A stretch of DNA of 64,000 nt from Sutterella wadsworthensis (GTDB lineage: Bacteria > Pseudomonadota > Gammaproteobacteria > Burkholderiales > Burkholderiaceae_F), in assembly GCF_003315195.1 (NCBI RefSeq), contig NZ_QNRV01000009.1:1-64000 (forward strand), read 5' to 3'. Of this stretch, positions 7,710-16,178 are shown one piece after another. Each line of letters starts with the position of its first letter. Within the stretch, counting starts at the first letter, position 1. The notes beneath the pieces were generated by a model that made no database searches, was not told the DNA's origin, and saw only the letters and a program-made list of their open reading frames with translations. A program made the position numbers and the translations under genes.

Positions 7710-8080
7710 TTCATTTGGGATTGCTGGGCCAGGCACCGGTGAAATCTGAATTTTGGAACGCCCCTTCTCCAAGAATCAGAAGGGCGATTAGGAAAACCTT
7801 TGTGCTTGAATACATAAACACTATGGCAGTTGATAGGACTGCAGCGCTAGTATTCATAATGAGGTACTTTAGGCCTTGAGCAGCTCAAAAACGGTTGGCT
7901 GGGACAGTCCTCTCAGGGAAACCTTGTTCAAACGTTTCAGGCCTCTCAATCCGGTTCTATGTGCAGTTTGCTATACGGCGGTATGTGGGCATTTTCTCTT
8001 TTGCGCGCTTCTGATGCGCAAAGTGCCTATGCAGACCAGACGGCAATGGAACTGGCAACTCATCCTCATTCGAGGCTCTC
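7710..8080. other. Intergenic stretch between lipoprotein and MFS genes
   Basis: CGCCCCTTCT (7759-7768) and AGAAGGGCG (7778-7786) form a stem with one bulged C, 50 bases after the lipoprotein stop; it could end that transcript although no T run follows. The remainder should hold the promoter of the MFS gene; no hexamer pair stands out. No gene seen. Confidence 0.4.
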
Positions 8081-9667
8081 ATGGAAGAAAAGAAAGAAAG
8101 CGTGAACGTTTCGCCCGACCCCAGCGAACAACGCGCTCCCCTCAGCCCCTCTGCAGATGAGGCACAAGCTGCCTCAGCAGGATCTGCGCCTATGGATCCG
8201 GCCAAGTGTGGCGCGCACGAGATTCACTGCATCGAGCAAGAAGCTGAACTCGCTGAAGCTCGTGTGCGGGAACGCGTGCGTACGGAAGCTGCAGAAGCTG
8301 AAAGGGCGTTGGACAACGCTGCTCATTGCGCTTCAGCGGAACAGAAAAGTGTATTGTCTGAGGAGCAGCCAGATAAAGCCCAAAACACTCGGCTGAGCTC
8401 AGCAAAGTCGCCGGCACCGAGTGATGAGCAAGCGGTATTAGAAGCACAGAATTCCGCCAACTGGAAGATGACGCTCGTCATTCTCACCACGGCATCGGTT
8501 CTAATGAGTTTGAGCTATACGATGCTCATTCCGTTTCTGCCGATGTACCTGCTCGAAGAACTTCATGTTGCGCAGGAAGACGTCAATCTTTGGTCTGGTC
8601 TGGTTTTTTCGGTTTCATTCCTGATTTCCGGGGTGATGGCGCCAATCTGGGGGGCGCTTGCCGATAAGCGTTCAAAGAAAATGATGGCTGTTCGTGCGGC
8701 AGCGCTGCTCGCTATCAGCTATGGGCTTGGCGGCATTGTGCAAAACGAGTGGCAGCTTTTGGCCATGCGTGCATTTCAGGGGTTTGCCGCAGGGCTTTGG
8801 CCCGCTTGTCTGGCGATTTTGTCTTCGAGCGTACCTAAAACAAAATTAGGCTTTGCGTTGGGGACCATGCAGGGCGGTCTGACGGCCGGCGGTGTGATCG
8901 GCCCATTGGTCGGCGGCATTCTTGCCGAGGCATTCGGCATGCGTGCGACATTTTTCCTCGGTGCGGCTGCGCTGCTGACGATTACCGTACTCATTATTTT
9001 TAAGATCAAGGAACCCCAAAAACGACGTCAGCCGCAAAGCGGGACGAATTCACCGCGGCAGAAGACCAATCTTCTTCGTATTCCGGTTGTGCAGCGAATG
9101 CTCATTACTGCCGGCGTAGTACAGATGACGATTCTTTTTCAGCAGCCGATCATGCCGCTTTATGTGGCTGAGCTCCAGGGGAGCATGGATCGCATCGTGC
9201 TCGTAACCGGCATTCTTTTTTCGGCGGTGGGTCTCTCTGGCGTCTTTGCGTCTCCGGTTTGGGGGATTGCGGGACAAAAATGGGGGTACCGACCGGTGCT
9301 TTATTCCGCACTCCTTGGCACGACGATATTCGGCGTGATCCAGGCCATTCCGAATGATCTCTGGCAGTTTGGCTTCTGGCGCTTCATCGGCGGTCTGGCC
9401 TTTGCAGGTATTTTCCCCGCTATCAACGCAGTGCTGACAAATTCAACGGAACCCGAGGATCGCGGCCGAATTTTTGGTCTTTCGTATGCTGCCCAGCAAA
9501 TCGGCAGCGTCATAGGGCCGATTGCCGGCGGTGCACTCGGCATGTGGCTCGGACTCAAATTCGTCATTTTCTTCTCGGGCATCTTGCTCTTGCCGATGCT
9601 GATCTGGCTCTATCTCAAACGCCCGAAAGTTGAGGCAAGCACGGCTGGGAATGCGAAGTCGCTTTGA
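8081..9667 (+). CDS. Major facilitator superfamily transporter with a long charged N-terminal extension
   Basis: 528 residues. Membrane segments begin near residue 127 and about twelve can be counted to the C-terminus. The MFS loop motif appears as GALADKRSKKMM between helices 2 and 3, and GPLVGGILAE matches the antiporter motif C of drug:proton exporters of the MdtG/TetA type. Residues 1-125 are hydrophilic, Ala/Glu/Ser-rich, with a helical stretch of heptad-like character (ELAEARVRERVRTEAAEAER). Family members usually begin only 10-20 residues before helix 1. GAGG lies seven bases upstream of the ATG at 8081, and the frame is open throughout the extension, supporting translation from there. 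Substrate unknown; drug efflux is the family default. Confidence 0.85.
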   Translation: MEEKKESVNVSPDPSEQRAPLSPSADEAQAASAGSAPMDPAKCGAHEIHCIEQEAELAEARVRERVRTEAAEAERALDNAAHCASAEQKSVLSEEQPDKAQNTRLSSAKSPAPSDEQAVLEAQNSANWKMTLVILTTASVLMSLSYTMLIPFLPMYLLEELHVAQEDVNLWSGLVFSVSFLISGVMAPIWGALADKRSKKMMAVRAAALLAISYGLGGIVQNEWQLLAMRAFQGFAAGLWPACLAILSSSVPKTKLGFALGTMQGGLTAGGVIGPLVGGILAEAFGMRATFFLGAAALLTITVLIIFKIKEPQKRRQPQSGTNSPRQKTNLLRIPVVQRMLITAGVVQMTILFQQPIMPLYVAELQGSMDRIVLVTGILFSAVGLSGVFASPVWGIAGQKWGYRPVLYSALLGTTIFGVIQAIPNDLWQFGFWRFIGGLAFAGIFPAINAVLTNSTEPEDRGRIFGLSYAAQQIGSVIGPIAGGALGMWLGLKFVIFFSGILLLPMLIWLYLKRPKVEASTAGNAKSL

Positions 9668-9717
9668 GCTGTGCGCACAAAAAAGTCCTTTGATTCTCAC
9701 GAGGGAGATGCAAAAAC

Positions 9718-9747
9718 GCTCTTTACGGCTGCATAGAGCTTTTTTTA
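9718..9747 (+). terminator. Probable terminator of the MFS gene
   Basis: GCTCT (9718-9722) and AGAGC (9735-9739) pair, followed by eight T residues. The stem is short with a 12-base loop, so efficiency is uncertain. Confidence 0.45.
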
Positions 9748-9813
9748 AAATTGCGGCTTTCGCTAATAAGAAGATTGCCTTATCAAAACTTTAAACGGAT
9801 TTGATGGACGGCC

Positions 9814-9858
9814 CCTCCTTTTGCGGGCGCAGCGTTGAAATGCGGCGCCTGCAGGAGG
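9814..9858 (+). promoter_or_regulatory. Hairpin burying the Shine-Dalgarno of the phosphate transporter gene
   Basis: CCTCCT (9814-9819) is fully complementary to AGGAGG (9853-9858), the only strong ribosome site before the transporter. The stem continues, after a 3-base bulge, with GCGGGCGC (9823-9830) against GCGCCTGC (9845-9852) with one G-U pair. Closing this structure would hide the ribosome site. Such stems act as RNA thermometers or regulated leaders in other systems; what opens this one is unknown. Confidence 0.45.
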
Positions 9859-9864
9859 CAAAGA

Positions 9865-9936
9865 ATGAGACGCAACTGCTGTGGAACTCTTTGTTTATAC
9901 CCTCTTAGGACTCTTGGCGGCGCTTGCCTGCTGTGA
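9865..9936 (+). CDS. Possible 23-codon leader ORF overlapping the phosphate transporter start
   Basis: ATG 9865 lies six bases after AGGAGG and opens MRRNCCGTLCLY, stopping at TGA 9934-9936. It is out of frame with, and overlaps, the first 18 codons of the transporter. It is Cys- and Leu-rich. The alternative explanation is a one-base error between 9865 and 9881, which would make this ATG the true transporter start. Confidence 0.25.
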   Translation: MRRNCCGTLCLYPLRTLGGACLL

Positions 9937-12139
9937 CCTTTTCGTCGGCGTTTCCAATGACGCTTCGAATTTCCTTAATTCTGCCGTTGGTTCCAGAACG
10001 GCTCCGTTCTGGGTCATTCTCGCCGTGGCAAGTGTCGGCGTGATTTTAGGGGCAACCTTCAGCTCCGGGATGATGGAGATAGCCAAGACGGGCGTGTTTG
10101 TTCCGGAAATGCTGTCCTTCAAGGAAGTGATGGTGATTTTTTGTGCAGTAATGGTGACGGACGTCCTGCTGCTCAATACTTTCAACTCTCTAGGGCTGCC
10201 CACCTCTACTACCGTTTCCATCGTTTTTGAACTCCTCGGCGGCACCATTGCGGTGGCCTGCTGGAAGATTTGGGCAAACGGTTATCCGCTCACTGACCTT
10301 GGCCTATACGTCAATTCGGGCAAGGCGCTGGCAATGATTATGGGCATTCTGGCATCCGTAGTCATTGCATTTTTTACGGGGCTTATCCTGCAGTACTTCC
10401 TTCGACTGCTGTTTACTTTCAGCTACGAGAAAATTTACCGGTGGCTGGGCGGCACGTTGGGCGGCATTGCACTTACCTCCATTCTCTACTTCCTGGTGGT
10501 GAAGGGCGCACGCGGCGCAAGCTTCATGCATCCGGAATGGATTGAGTGGATTGAAACGCACACGAGCATCATTCTGATCTCTTCATTTGCGTTTTTTACG
10601 GTTATTTTTCAGGCTCTGATTCTCTTCTTTCGAATGAACATCTTTCCCGTGATCATCCTCGCGGGAACATTTGCACTGGCCTTTGCTTTTGCCGGCAACG
10701 ACTTGGTGAATTTTGTGGGTGTTCCGGTAGCGGCCATGGACAGCGTGATGCTCTGGAAGGCCCAACCCGGCATGGATCCCGGCATGATGATGGGCGGACT
10801 GCGCGATGTGAAAGTCACGCCTACAGTCATTCTCGGTGCTTCCGGCCTCATTATGTGCTTAACGCTTTGGTTCTCTAAGAAGGCTCACCGTGTTATTCAG
10901 ACGGCGGTGAATCTCTCGTCAGCCACTCGCGGCGGCAAGGAGCAGTTTGGTTCGTCGCTCCCGGCGCGCTTGATCGTTCGCAGTGCCATTCAGATGAATG
11001 AAGTTATTCATCAGATGCTGCCGAAGTCTGTTTTCAGTGCTATAGACTCACGCTTTGTGAAGCGTAAACTTCCGCCTGGAGAAGTTGAACCTCCATTTGA
11101 TGAACTGCGGGCGAGCGTGAATCTTGTTTTAGCCGCCATTCTGATTTCAACAGCTACGAGCATGAAGCTCCCGCTCTCGACCACTTACGTTACGTTTATG
11201 GTCGCAATGGGATCTTCTTTGGCTGATCGTGCTTGGGATCGTGAAAGTGCGGTCTACCGTATTTCGGGTGTGCTGACCGTCATTTCCGGATGGTTCATGA
11301 CGGCTTTCTCTGCGGCTACGGCCTGCGGTTTCGTCGCTACTTTGATGTGCTGGCTCGGCAGCCCGATGATGATCCTCGGCATGATCACTGCTTTTGCGAT
11401 CATTGTGCGCACCAATTTATTGAGCAAGCAGCCTGAGGCGGTAGTGGAGGAAGCCAAGCATGTCTATAAAGGCGATCAGAATTCGATACGTGAATTGCTG
11501 ACAACTTCGGTTAACCACAATCTGGACCTGACACTCACGCTTTATTCCGAAGGTCTTGAAGCCTTCCTGCGGGAGGACTATGAGCGTTTGGGTGAACTGA
11601 AAAATCAAGCCGTAACGCTTTACGACGAAATCATGCTTCGGCGCGGCGATTATTACAGTATGGCTTTGCAGGGGGGCGGCGCTAAACGCGACTATGACGC
11701 GCGAAACTTCTATTACCGCGCCTTTACAAGCATGAAGGAAGTGGGGCATGCATTAAGAGATCAGCTGGGCGTGGCGGAAAATTATGTTGCCAACAGCCAT
11801 TCTCCTTTCCGCGGGCAGATGCGTGAGAACACCATTCTTTTGGCAAAGGATCTGCAGCTTGTGCGTGACAACTTTACCCCGCAAGCCTGCACACGCATTC
11901 TGGGTATGCTTGACGAAGCTCAGCAGAGCTTCCTCGTGCAAATCGGCACGGAACAGATCTCACTTCGTAAGAGCGAGCTTTATTTGGGCTATCTGCTTTT
12001 TGCCCGTGAAGTGCTTAACCGCTACATGATGGTGAAGCTTCTGCAGACGGAGCTGGAAGCTGCTGCGGCGAAGACTGCTGCAGTAGAGGCGGCAAATGCC
12101 AAACTGGCCGATCGAGCGCTCGAAGAAGGCCGCAAGTAG
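9881..12139 (+). CDS. Inorganic phosphate transporter, PiT family, with C-terminal PhoU-like domain
   Basis: 752 residues. Both PiT signatures are present: GVSNDASNFLNSAVGS near residue 24 and AGNDLVNFVGVPVAA near 271, with a third related segment SMKLPLSTTYVTFMVA. These mark the inverted repeats of cation-coupled phosphate carriers. From about residue 520 the protein changes to a soluble, helical, charged region resembling PhoU, found fused to PiT in the long subfamily also seen in Bacteroidetes. Start: GTG at 9881, since an in-frame TGA occupies 9866-9868; it lies 22 bases beyond the only good ribosome site, which is odd (see leader features). A terminator follows at 12165-12198. Acts in the inner membrane for phosphate uptake. 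Confidence 0.88.
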   Translation: MELFVYTLLGLLAALACCDLFVGVSNDASNFLNSAVGSRTAPFWVILAVASVGVILGATFSSGMMEIAKTGVFVPEMLSFKEVMVIFCAVMVTDVLLLNTFNSLGLPTSTTVSIVFELLGGTIAVACWKIWANGYPLTDLGLYVNSGKALAMIMGILASVVIAFFTGLILQYFLRLLFTFSYEKIYRWLGGTLGGIALTSILYFLVVKGARGASFMHPEWIEWIETHTSIILISSFAFFTVIFQALILFFRMNIFPVIILAGTFALAFAFAGNDLVNFVGVPVAAMDSVMLWKAQPGMDPGMMMGGLRDVKVTPTVILGASGLIMCLTLWFSKKAHRVIQTAVNLSSATRGGKEQFGSSLPARLIVRSAIQMNEVIHQMLPKSVFSAIDSRFVKRKLPPGEVEPPFDELRASVNLVLAAILISTATSMKLPLSTTYVTFMVAMGSSLADRAWDRESAVYRISGVLTVISGWFMTAFSAATACGFVATLMCWLGSPMMILGMITAFAIIVRTNLLSKQPEAVVEEAKHVYKGDQNSIRELLTTSVNHNLDLTLTLYSEGLEAFLREDYERLGELKNQAVTLYDEIMLRRGDYYSMALQGGGAKRDYDARNFYYRAFTSMKEVGHALRDQLGVAENYVANSHSPFRGQMRENTILLAKDLQLVRDNFTPQACTRILGMLDEAQQSFLVQIGTEQISLRKSELYLGYLLFAREVLNRYMMVKLLQTELEAAAAKTAAVEAANAKLADRALEEGRK

Positions 12140-12164
12140 CAGTCAGCAAAGTCTCCTTCTTGAT

Positions 12165-12198
12165 GCGCCTCAAGCGGTCTGGGTGGTCCTTGAGGCGC
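12165..12198 (+). terminator. Terminator-like hairpin after the phosphate transporter
   Basis: GCGCCTCAAG (12165-12174) and CTTGAGGCGC (12189-12198) pair perfectly over 10 bp with a 14-base loop, followed by TTTGC only. Position, 25 bases after the stop codon, fits a terminator in spite of the short T run. Confidence 0.6.
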
Positions 12199-12299
12199 TT
12201 TGCATTGGGGAACTGGGTACAGCTTCTTAAAATCCCTCAAGCACATTCGTCCAATGGCAAATGCCGCGGACATCTTTATTTCTTCCTTCCATTTCAATC

Positions 12300-13058
12300 A
12301 TGATGCCTCAGGCAACTCAGACGATTCCCCGCCGTCCTTTGATCGGAGTGACGGGCGGTCTCAATGAAAAGGGCTTCCTCAATATCCGCAATGGTTATAT
12401 GCAGTCCGTTGTTCGTGCGGGCGGCATCCCTGTGCTGTTGCCTCTTGATGCACCTGAAGAAATTCTTCGTGATGCATTCGAGCGCATGGACGGGGTTTTG
12501 ATTTCAGGCGGGGCAGATATCGATCCTGCGCTCTACGGTGAGGAAACGCTGCCGGAATGCGGAGCGCTAGACCCGGCTCGGGATCGTCAGGAAATGCTGA
12601 TGGCTAAATGGTCGCGCAGTGCTGGAAAGCCGGCATTAGGCATCTGCCGAGGCTGTCAGGTGATGAATGTGGCTGCGGGCGGCACGCTCGTGCAAGATAT
12701 TGCATCGACCTATCATATTTCGAAGGATGTTCATTCTCAGCCTGAAGACTATGCCGTTACGACTCATTGGGTGGATTTGGTCCCCGGGACACTCGCCGCT
12801 GACGTCATGGGCTGTGAGGAGGTTCGCGTCAACAGCCGCCACCATCAGTGCGTGAAGGATCTCGCTCCCGGCATGGTACTGGACGGCAGAAGCCGCGACG
12901 ACGGCATTATTGAAAGTTTCCACGATCCTAAACATCCTTTTTACCTCGCAGTGCAGTGGCATCCGGAAATGCTTTCGGCAGATCGTCCAGAGGCCTTGGC
13001 GCTCTTTGAAGCGCTTGTGCGCAAATCTCAGGAGATACGGGATCAGCAATCTGCATAA
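12300..13058 (+). CDS. Class I glutamine amidotransferase-like hydrolase (peptidase C26, gamma-glutamyl hydrolase family)
   Basis: 252 residues from ATG 12300 (12303 and 12261 are alternatives; none has a clear ribosome site). The nucleophile elbow LGICRGCQVMN carries Cys116, and the C-terminal QWHPE supplies His221 and Glu223, completing the Cys-His-Glu triad. Overall order IGVTGG, ADIDPALYGEE, triad matches PuuD-type enzymes that split gamma-glutamyl amides such as gamma-glutamyl-GABA. Here no putrescine genes are adjacent; the next genes are a permease and M20 amidohydrolases, so a gamma-glutamyl-linked or other amide substrate is likely. Cytoplasmic. Confidence 0.87.
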   Translation: MMPQATQTIPRRPLIGVTGGLNEKGFLNIRNGYMQSVVRAGGIPVLLPLDAPEEILRDAFERMDGVLISGGADIDPALYGEETLPECGALDPARDRQEMLMAKWSRSAGKPALGICRGCQVMNVAAGGTLVQDIASTYHISKDVHSQPEDYAVTTHWVDLVPGTLAADVMGCEEVRVNSRHHQCVKDLAPGMVLDGRSRDDGIIESFHDPKHPFYLAVQWHPEMLSADRPEALALFEALVRKSQEIRDQQSA

Positions 13059-13090
13059 CAGATGAAGATCTGTTTGAAGGTCTATGAAAA

Positions 13091-13121
13091 ACGGCGCATT
13101 TCTCTCGCGAGAATGCGCCGT
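13091..13121 (+). terminator. Terminator-like hairpin after the C26 hydrolase
   Basis: ACGGCGCATTTCTC and GAGAATGCGCCGT pair with a single bulge around TCGC, 33 bases after the stop. It is followed by CTGCATTT and preceded by four A residues, so it might work in either direction. Confidence 0.5.
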
Positions 13122-13340
13122 CTGCATTTAGGCGCTATTGCTTAGGGATTAAGGGTTAGAAGTCAAATTTAGGATCAGAACATTCTTGAATATTCCTGTG
13201 ATGCAGCTATCCCGCCTCTTTTTTTGTCGACATTTGAGTTTCAAAATGCAAGACAAGCAGAGCATCTCATCTTGTTTGTGAGCGGGGACCCGCTCATTCC
13301 CGCCGACAAGCGCCGGATGCTCGATGAGGAGAATATTGCA

Positions 13341-14546
13341 ATGACAATGGCGTACAACTTCATGTCGGCCTTCGTGGCCTGTTTGGTCATCATCCTATTG
13401 GGTGAATGGCTCGCAAAACTGACCAAGGGCTGGATTCCTTCAGTCTTTATTTCGGCAGTCATTATTCTGTGCTGCTTCTGGACGTTTCTTCCGAAGACCG
13501 TCGTTGCAGACTCGAAGCTGCTGCCCGTTGGCAGTTCTGTCGCCATCTTTTTGCTGATCGCCCATATGGGGACGCTCTTTAGCCTCAAGCGTTTGCTTGA
13601 GCAGTGGAAAACCGTCGTGATCTGTCTGGCCGGTTTGGCCGGTATGTGCGGTCTTGCTTGGGTGGTTTGTCCGCTCTTCATGGATAAAGCGCTGGTGATC
13701 ACCGGTTTGCCCCCGCTCGCCGGCGGCATCGTTGCGACGACCATTATGCAAAAGGCGGCTAATGATCTTGGGCTCACGTCAGCAGCCGTATTTGCCATTT
13801 CCATGTACTGTATTCAGGGCTTTGCCGGCTACCCGCTTACGGCAGTCTGTCTCAAACGCGAAGCTCAGCGCTTGCTGAAGGACTATCGAGAAGGCCGAGT
13901 TGAAGGGACCAGCAAGGACGCCACTAAGATTGTGGCTGAATCTATTGCGCTGCCCGACGGCGGCACACGCGCAGGCTTGCTCGCTACTCCAGCCTCCTGG
14001 AATACGCCGTTTTTCATCCTCTTGAAGCTCGCGATTGTCGGTTGGATCGCCTTCGTGCTTGGCATGCTCACGCCGGTCAACGGGGCCATCTGGGCATTGG
14101 TGATGGGCGTCGTCTTCTGCCGCCTCGGTTTTCTTGAACCGGATGTGCTCTCCCATACGGGGTCGAAGGACTTCCTTTTCCTCGCTTTGATCATGTTCGT
14201 GTACTCCGGCTTGGCCGACTGCACGCCGTCCATGCTCTTTGACTTGATTGGACCGATGCTTACGCTGATCGTCGTAGGTCTGATTGGTATGGGCATCGTG
14301 GCCGCAATTGTCGGCCGCATTCTGCGCATCTCGCCCTACCTTGGCTTTGCCAACTGCCTGACGGCTCTCTACGGATTCCCGTTCGATGCCATCATGACTG
14401 AAAAGATCTGCAACGATGAAGGGGCGACCAAGGATGAAGTGGACTATCTGATGAGCCGGCTCTTCCCGTCGATGATTGTGGGCGGTTTCATCACGGTGAC
14501 GATCACCTCTGTGCTGCTCGCCGGTTTCTTTGTGAAGCTGCTTTAA
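13341..14546 (+). CDS. Polytopic permease, GltS/symporter-like, substrate unknown
   Basis: 401 residues from ATG 13341, which has GAGGAG nine bases upstream; an open frame continues back to 13224 but that lead is hydrophilic and lacks a ribosome site. Ten or more hydrophobic segments are visible. A Gly-rich re-entrant-like segment GLPPLAGGIVATTIMQ near residue 145 and QGFAGYPLTA near 180 are reminiscent of sodium symporters with inverted repeats such as GltS, but I cannot assign a named family. The gene lies between the C26 hydrolase and an M20D amidohydrolase on the same strand, so it probably imports their substrate. Inner membrane. Confidence 0.65.
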   Translation: MTMAYNFMSAFVACLVIILLGEWLAKLTKGWIPSVFISAVIILCCFWTFLPKTVVADSKLLPVGSSVAIFLLIAHMGTLFSLKRLLEQWKTVVICLAGLAGMCGLAWVVCPLFMDKALVITGLPPLAGGIVATTIMQKAANDLGLTSAAVFAISMYCIQGFAGYPLTAVCLKREAQRLLKDYREGRVEGTSKDATKIVAESIALPDGGTRAGLLATPASWNTPFFILLKLAIVGWIAFVLGMLTPVNGAIWALVMGVVFCRLGFLEPDVLSHTGSKDFLFLALIMFVYSGLADCTPSMLFDLIGPMLTLIVVGLIGMGIVAAIVGRILRISPYLGFANCLTALYGFPFDAIMTEKICNDEGATKDEVDYLMSRLFPSMIVGGFITVTITSVLLAGFFVKLL

Positions 14547-14606
14547 CCCATCTGCCATCTTTGCCGTGCGCTCTGCGGCATATAGTGGAATCCATTATTT
14601 TTGAGC

Positions 14607-14652
14607 GAAGGCGCAGCCCCGGGCGTTCAGGGACCCCGCGGAAAGCGCCTTC
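14607..14652 (+). promoter_or_regulatory. 5' leader hairpin ahead of the M20D amidohydrolase
   Basis: GAAGGCGC (14607-14614) pairs with GCGCCTTC (14645-14652), enclosing a GC-rich interior (CCCCGGG, CCCCGCGG) that can fold further. It lies in the 127-base gap between permease and amidohydrolase, 21 bases before the start codon. It may attenuate, process or stabilise the message; no known riboswitch is recognised. Confidence 0.35.
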
Positions 14653-14673
14653 CTTCGTTTCGGGACCGTTGAA

Positions 14674-15849
14674 ATGACACTTCAGGACCTTATTGCTAAA
14701 TACTCTGACTATCAGGTCGAAATGCGCCGCTACTTCCATCAGCATCCGGAAGAAAGCGCCAAGGAATTCAAAACGGCGGAGCGCATCCGCGCAGAACTCG
14801 ACAAGCTGGGTGTGCAATGGCGCCCCTGCGGTATGGGCACAGGGACGCTCGCACGCATTTCCGGGAAGCAGCCGGGCCGCACGATTCTCCTGCGAGGCGA
14901 TATTGACGCTTTGTCGGTGAAGGAGGAAACCGGATTGCCTTATGCCAGCACGAATCCTGGTGTGATGCATGCGTGCGGTCATGACTGCCACATCTCGATG
15001 CTGCTCACTGCCGTGCACATGATTCATGACATTCAGGATCAGCTCAAGGGCACAGTGGTGTTCGCTTTCCAGCCAGCAGAAGAAATTGGCCGCGGTGCGC
15101 AGTCAATGATTGCAGAGGGTGCGCTCGAAGGTGTGGATGCTTGCTTCGGCATGCATGTCTGGTCAGATGTAGCCGCCGGCAAGGTTGCGATGCGCAAGGG
15201 AGCAATGATGGCTTCCGGCGACCGCTTCAAGGTCAAGGTTATCGGCAAGTCTGGCCACGGCGCACAGCCGCAGCGTGCGGTTGATGCCGTAGTGATGGGC
15301 GCGGCCATTGTGCAGAACCTCCAGAGCCTCGTTTCCCGTGAACTCGACCCGATCGACACAGCCGTTGTGACGGTGGGCAAATTCACCGGCGGCACGCGCT
15401 TCAATGTCATTGCAGGCACGGCAGAACTTGAAGGCACGACGCGTGCTTTTAATCCCGAGGTGCGCAACAGTTTCGCTGAACGTATTACACGCATTGCCAA
15501 GTCGACGGCTGAAGCCATGCGCGGCACTGCAGAAGTGGAATACGAATACCTCGTGCCGGTCACCATCAATGATCCGAAGATGATTGATGTAGCGGCCGGG
15601 GCTGCCAAGAAGATTTTCGGCGAGGACGGTGTGCTTGAAGCTCCTCAGATGATGGGCGGTGAAGACTTTTCCTATTATCAGGAAAAGATTCCAGGCGCTA
15701 TGGTGCTCCTTGGCGTACGTAATGAAGCGTTGGGCGCTGTTTGGCCCCAGCATCACGGCTGTTACCGTGTGGACGAATCAGTGCTGGTCAAGGGTGCAGC
15801 GCTTCATGTTCAGACCGCGCTGGACTTCCTCGGCGTTGAACTGCATTGA
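14674..15849 (+). CDS. M20D family amidohydrolase (N-acyl amino acid / aminobenzoyl-type)
   Basis: 391 residues, usual family length. Metal ligands are visible in order: HACGHDCH (Cys101, His103), FAFQPAEEIGRGA (Glu136/137), GMHVW (His161) and a late GGEDFSYYQ plus WPQHHGCYR. The central segment GKSGHGAQPQRAVDA belongs to the dimerisation lid. The cysteine-for-aspartate metal site is typical of the hippurate hydrolase/AmhX/IAA-amino acid hydrolase branch, which uses manganese or zinc to cleave N-acyl amino acids or peptides. Cytoplasmic, no signal peptide. Preceded by a permease and followed by a strong terminator. Confidence 0.9.
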   Translation: MTLQDLIAKYSDYQVEMRRYFHQHPEESAKEFKTAERIRAELDKLGVQWRPCGMGTGTLARISGKQPGRTILLRGDIDALSVKEETGLPYASTNPGVMHACGHDCHISMLLTAVHMIHDIQDQLKGTVVFAFQPAEEIGRGAQSMIAEGALEGVDACFGMHVWSDVAAGKVAMRKGAMMASGDRFKVKVIGKSGHGAQPQRAVDAVVMGAAIVQNLQSLVSRELDPIDTAVVTVGKFTGGTRFNVIAGTAELEGTTRAFNPEVRNSFAERITRIAKSTAEAMRGTAEVEYEYLVPVTINDPKMIDVAAGAAKKIFGEDGVLEAPQMMGGEDFSYYQEKIPGAMVLLGVRNEALGAVWPQHHGCYRVDESVLVKGAALHVQTALDFLGVELH

Positions 15850-15893
15850 TGCTGTTGGCTGCTACTTAAAGCTGCCGCCATAAAACCTTGTTG

Positions 15894-15933
15894 CTGCCGC
15901 TCTTCAGATGGGTCTGGAGAGCGGCAGTTTTTT
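15894..15933 (+). terminator. Rho-independent terminator of the amidohydrolase gene
   Basis: CTGCCGCTCT (15894-15903) and AGAGCGGCAG (15918-15927) pair perfectly over 10 bp and are followed by six T residues. Confidence 0.85.
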
Positions 15934-16178
15934 GGAGGAGCTGGTGCCTGGCATTTATGAGATCAGCGGCAGGCAAAAGTGAGTGATCACTTTACTTTCT
16001 AAGGCAGAAAATCACTCTTAGACAATGCAAAGACTGATAAAGATGGTGTTCGCTTGGGAAGATTGCCGAGCTCTCGAGCGATGGAAGAACGCTTGAATCG
16101 TCATAATCCATTTTGACGTTGAAGACTAGGCTGCCGCGGGCGGCGAACCAATACGATGTGCTTAAGGAGAAGCTGGCC
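15934..16178. other. Intergenic stretch before the second M20 gene
   Basis: With the terminator region this makes a 329-base gap. Nothing coding is seen. GATGTGCTTAAGGAGAAG at its right end supplies the ribosome site of the next gene. Promoter elements were not resolved. Confidence 0.4.
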
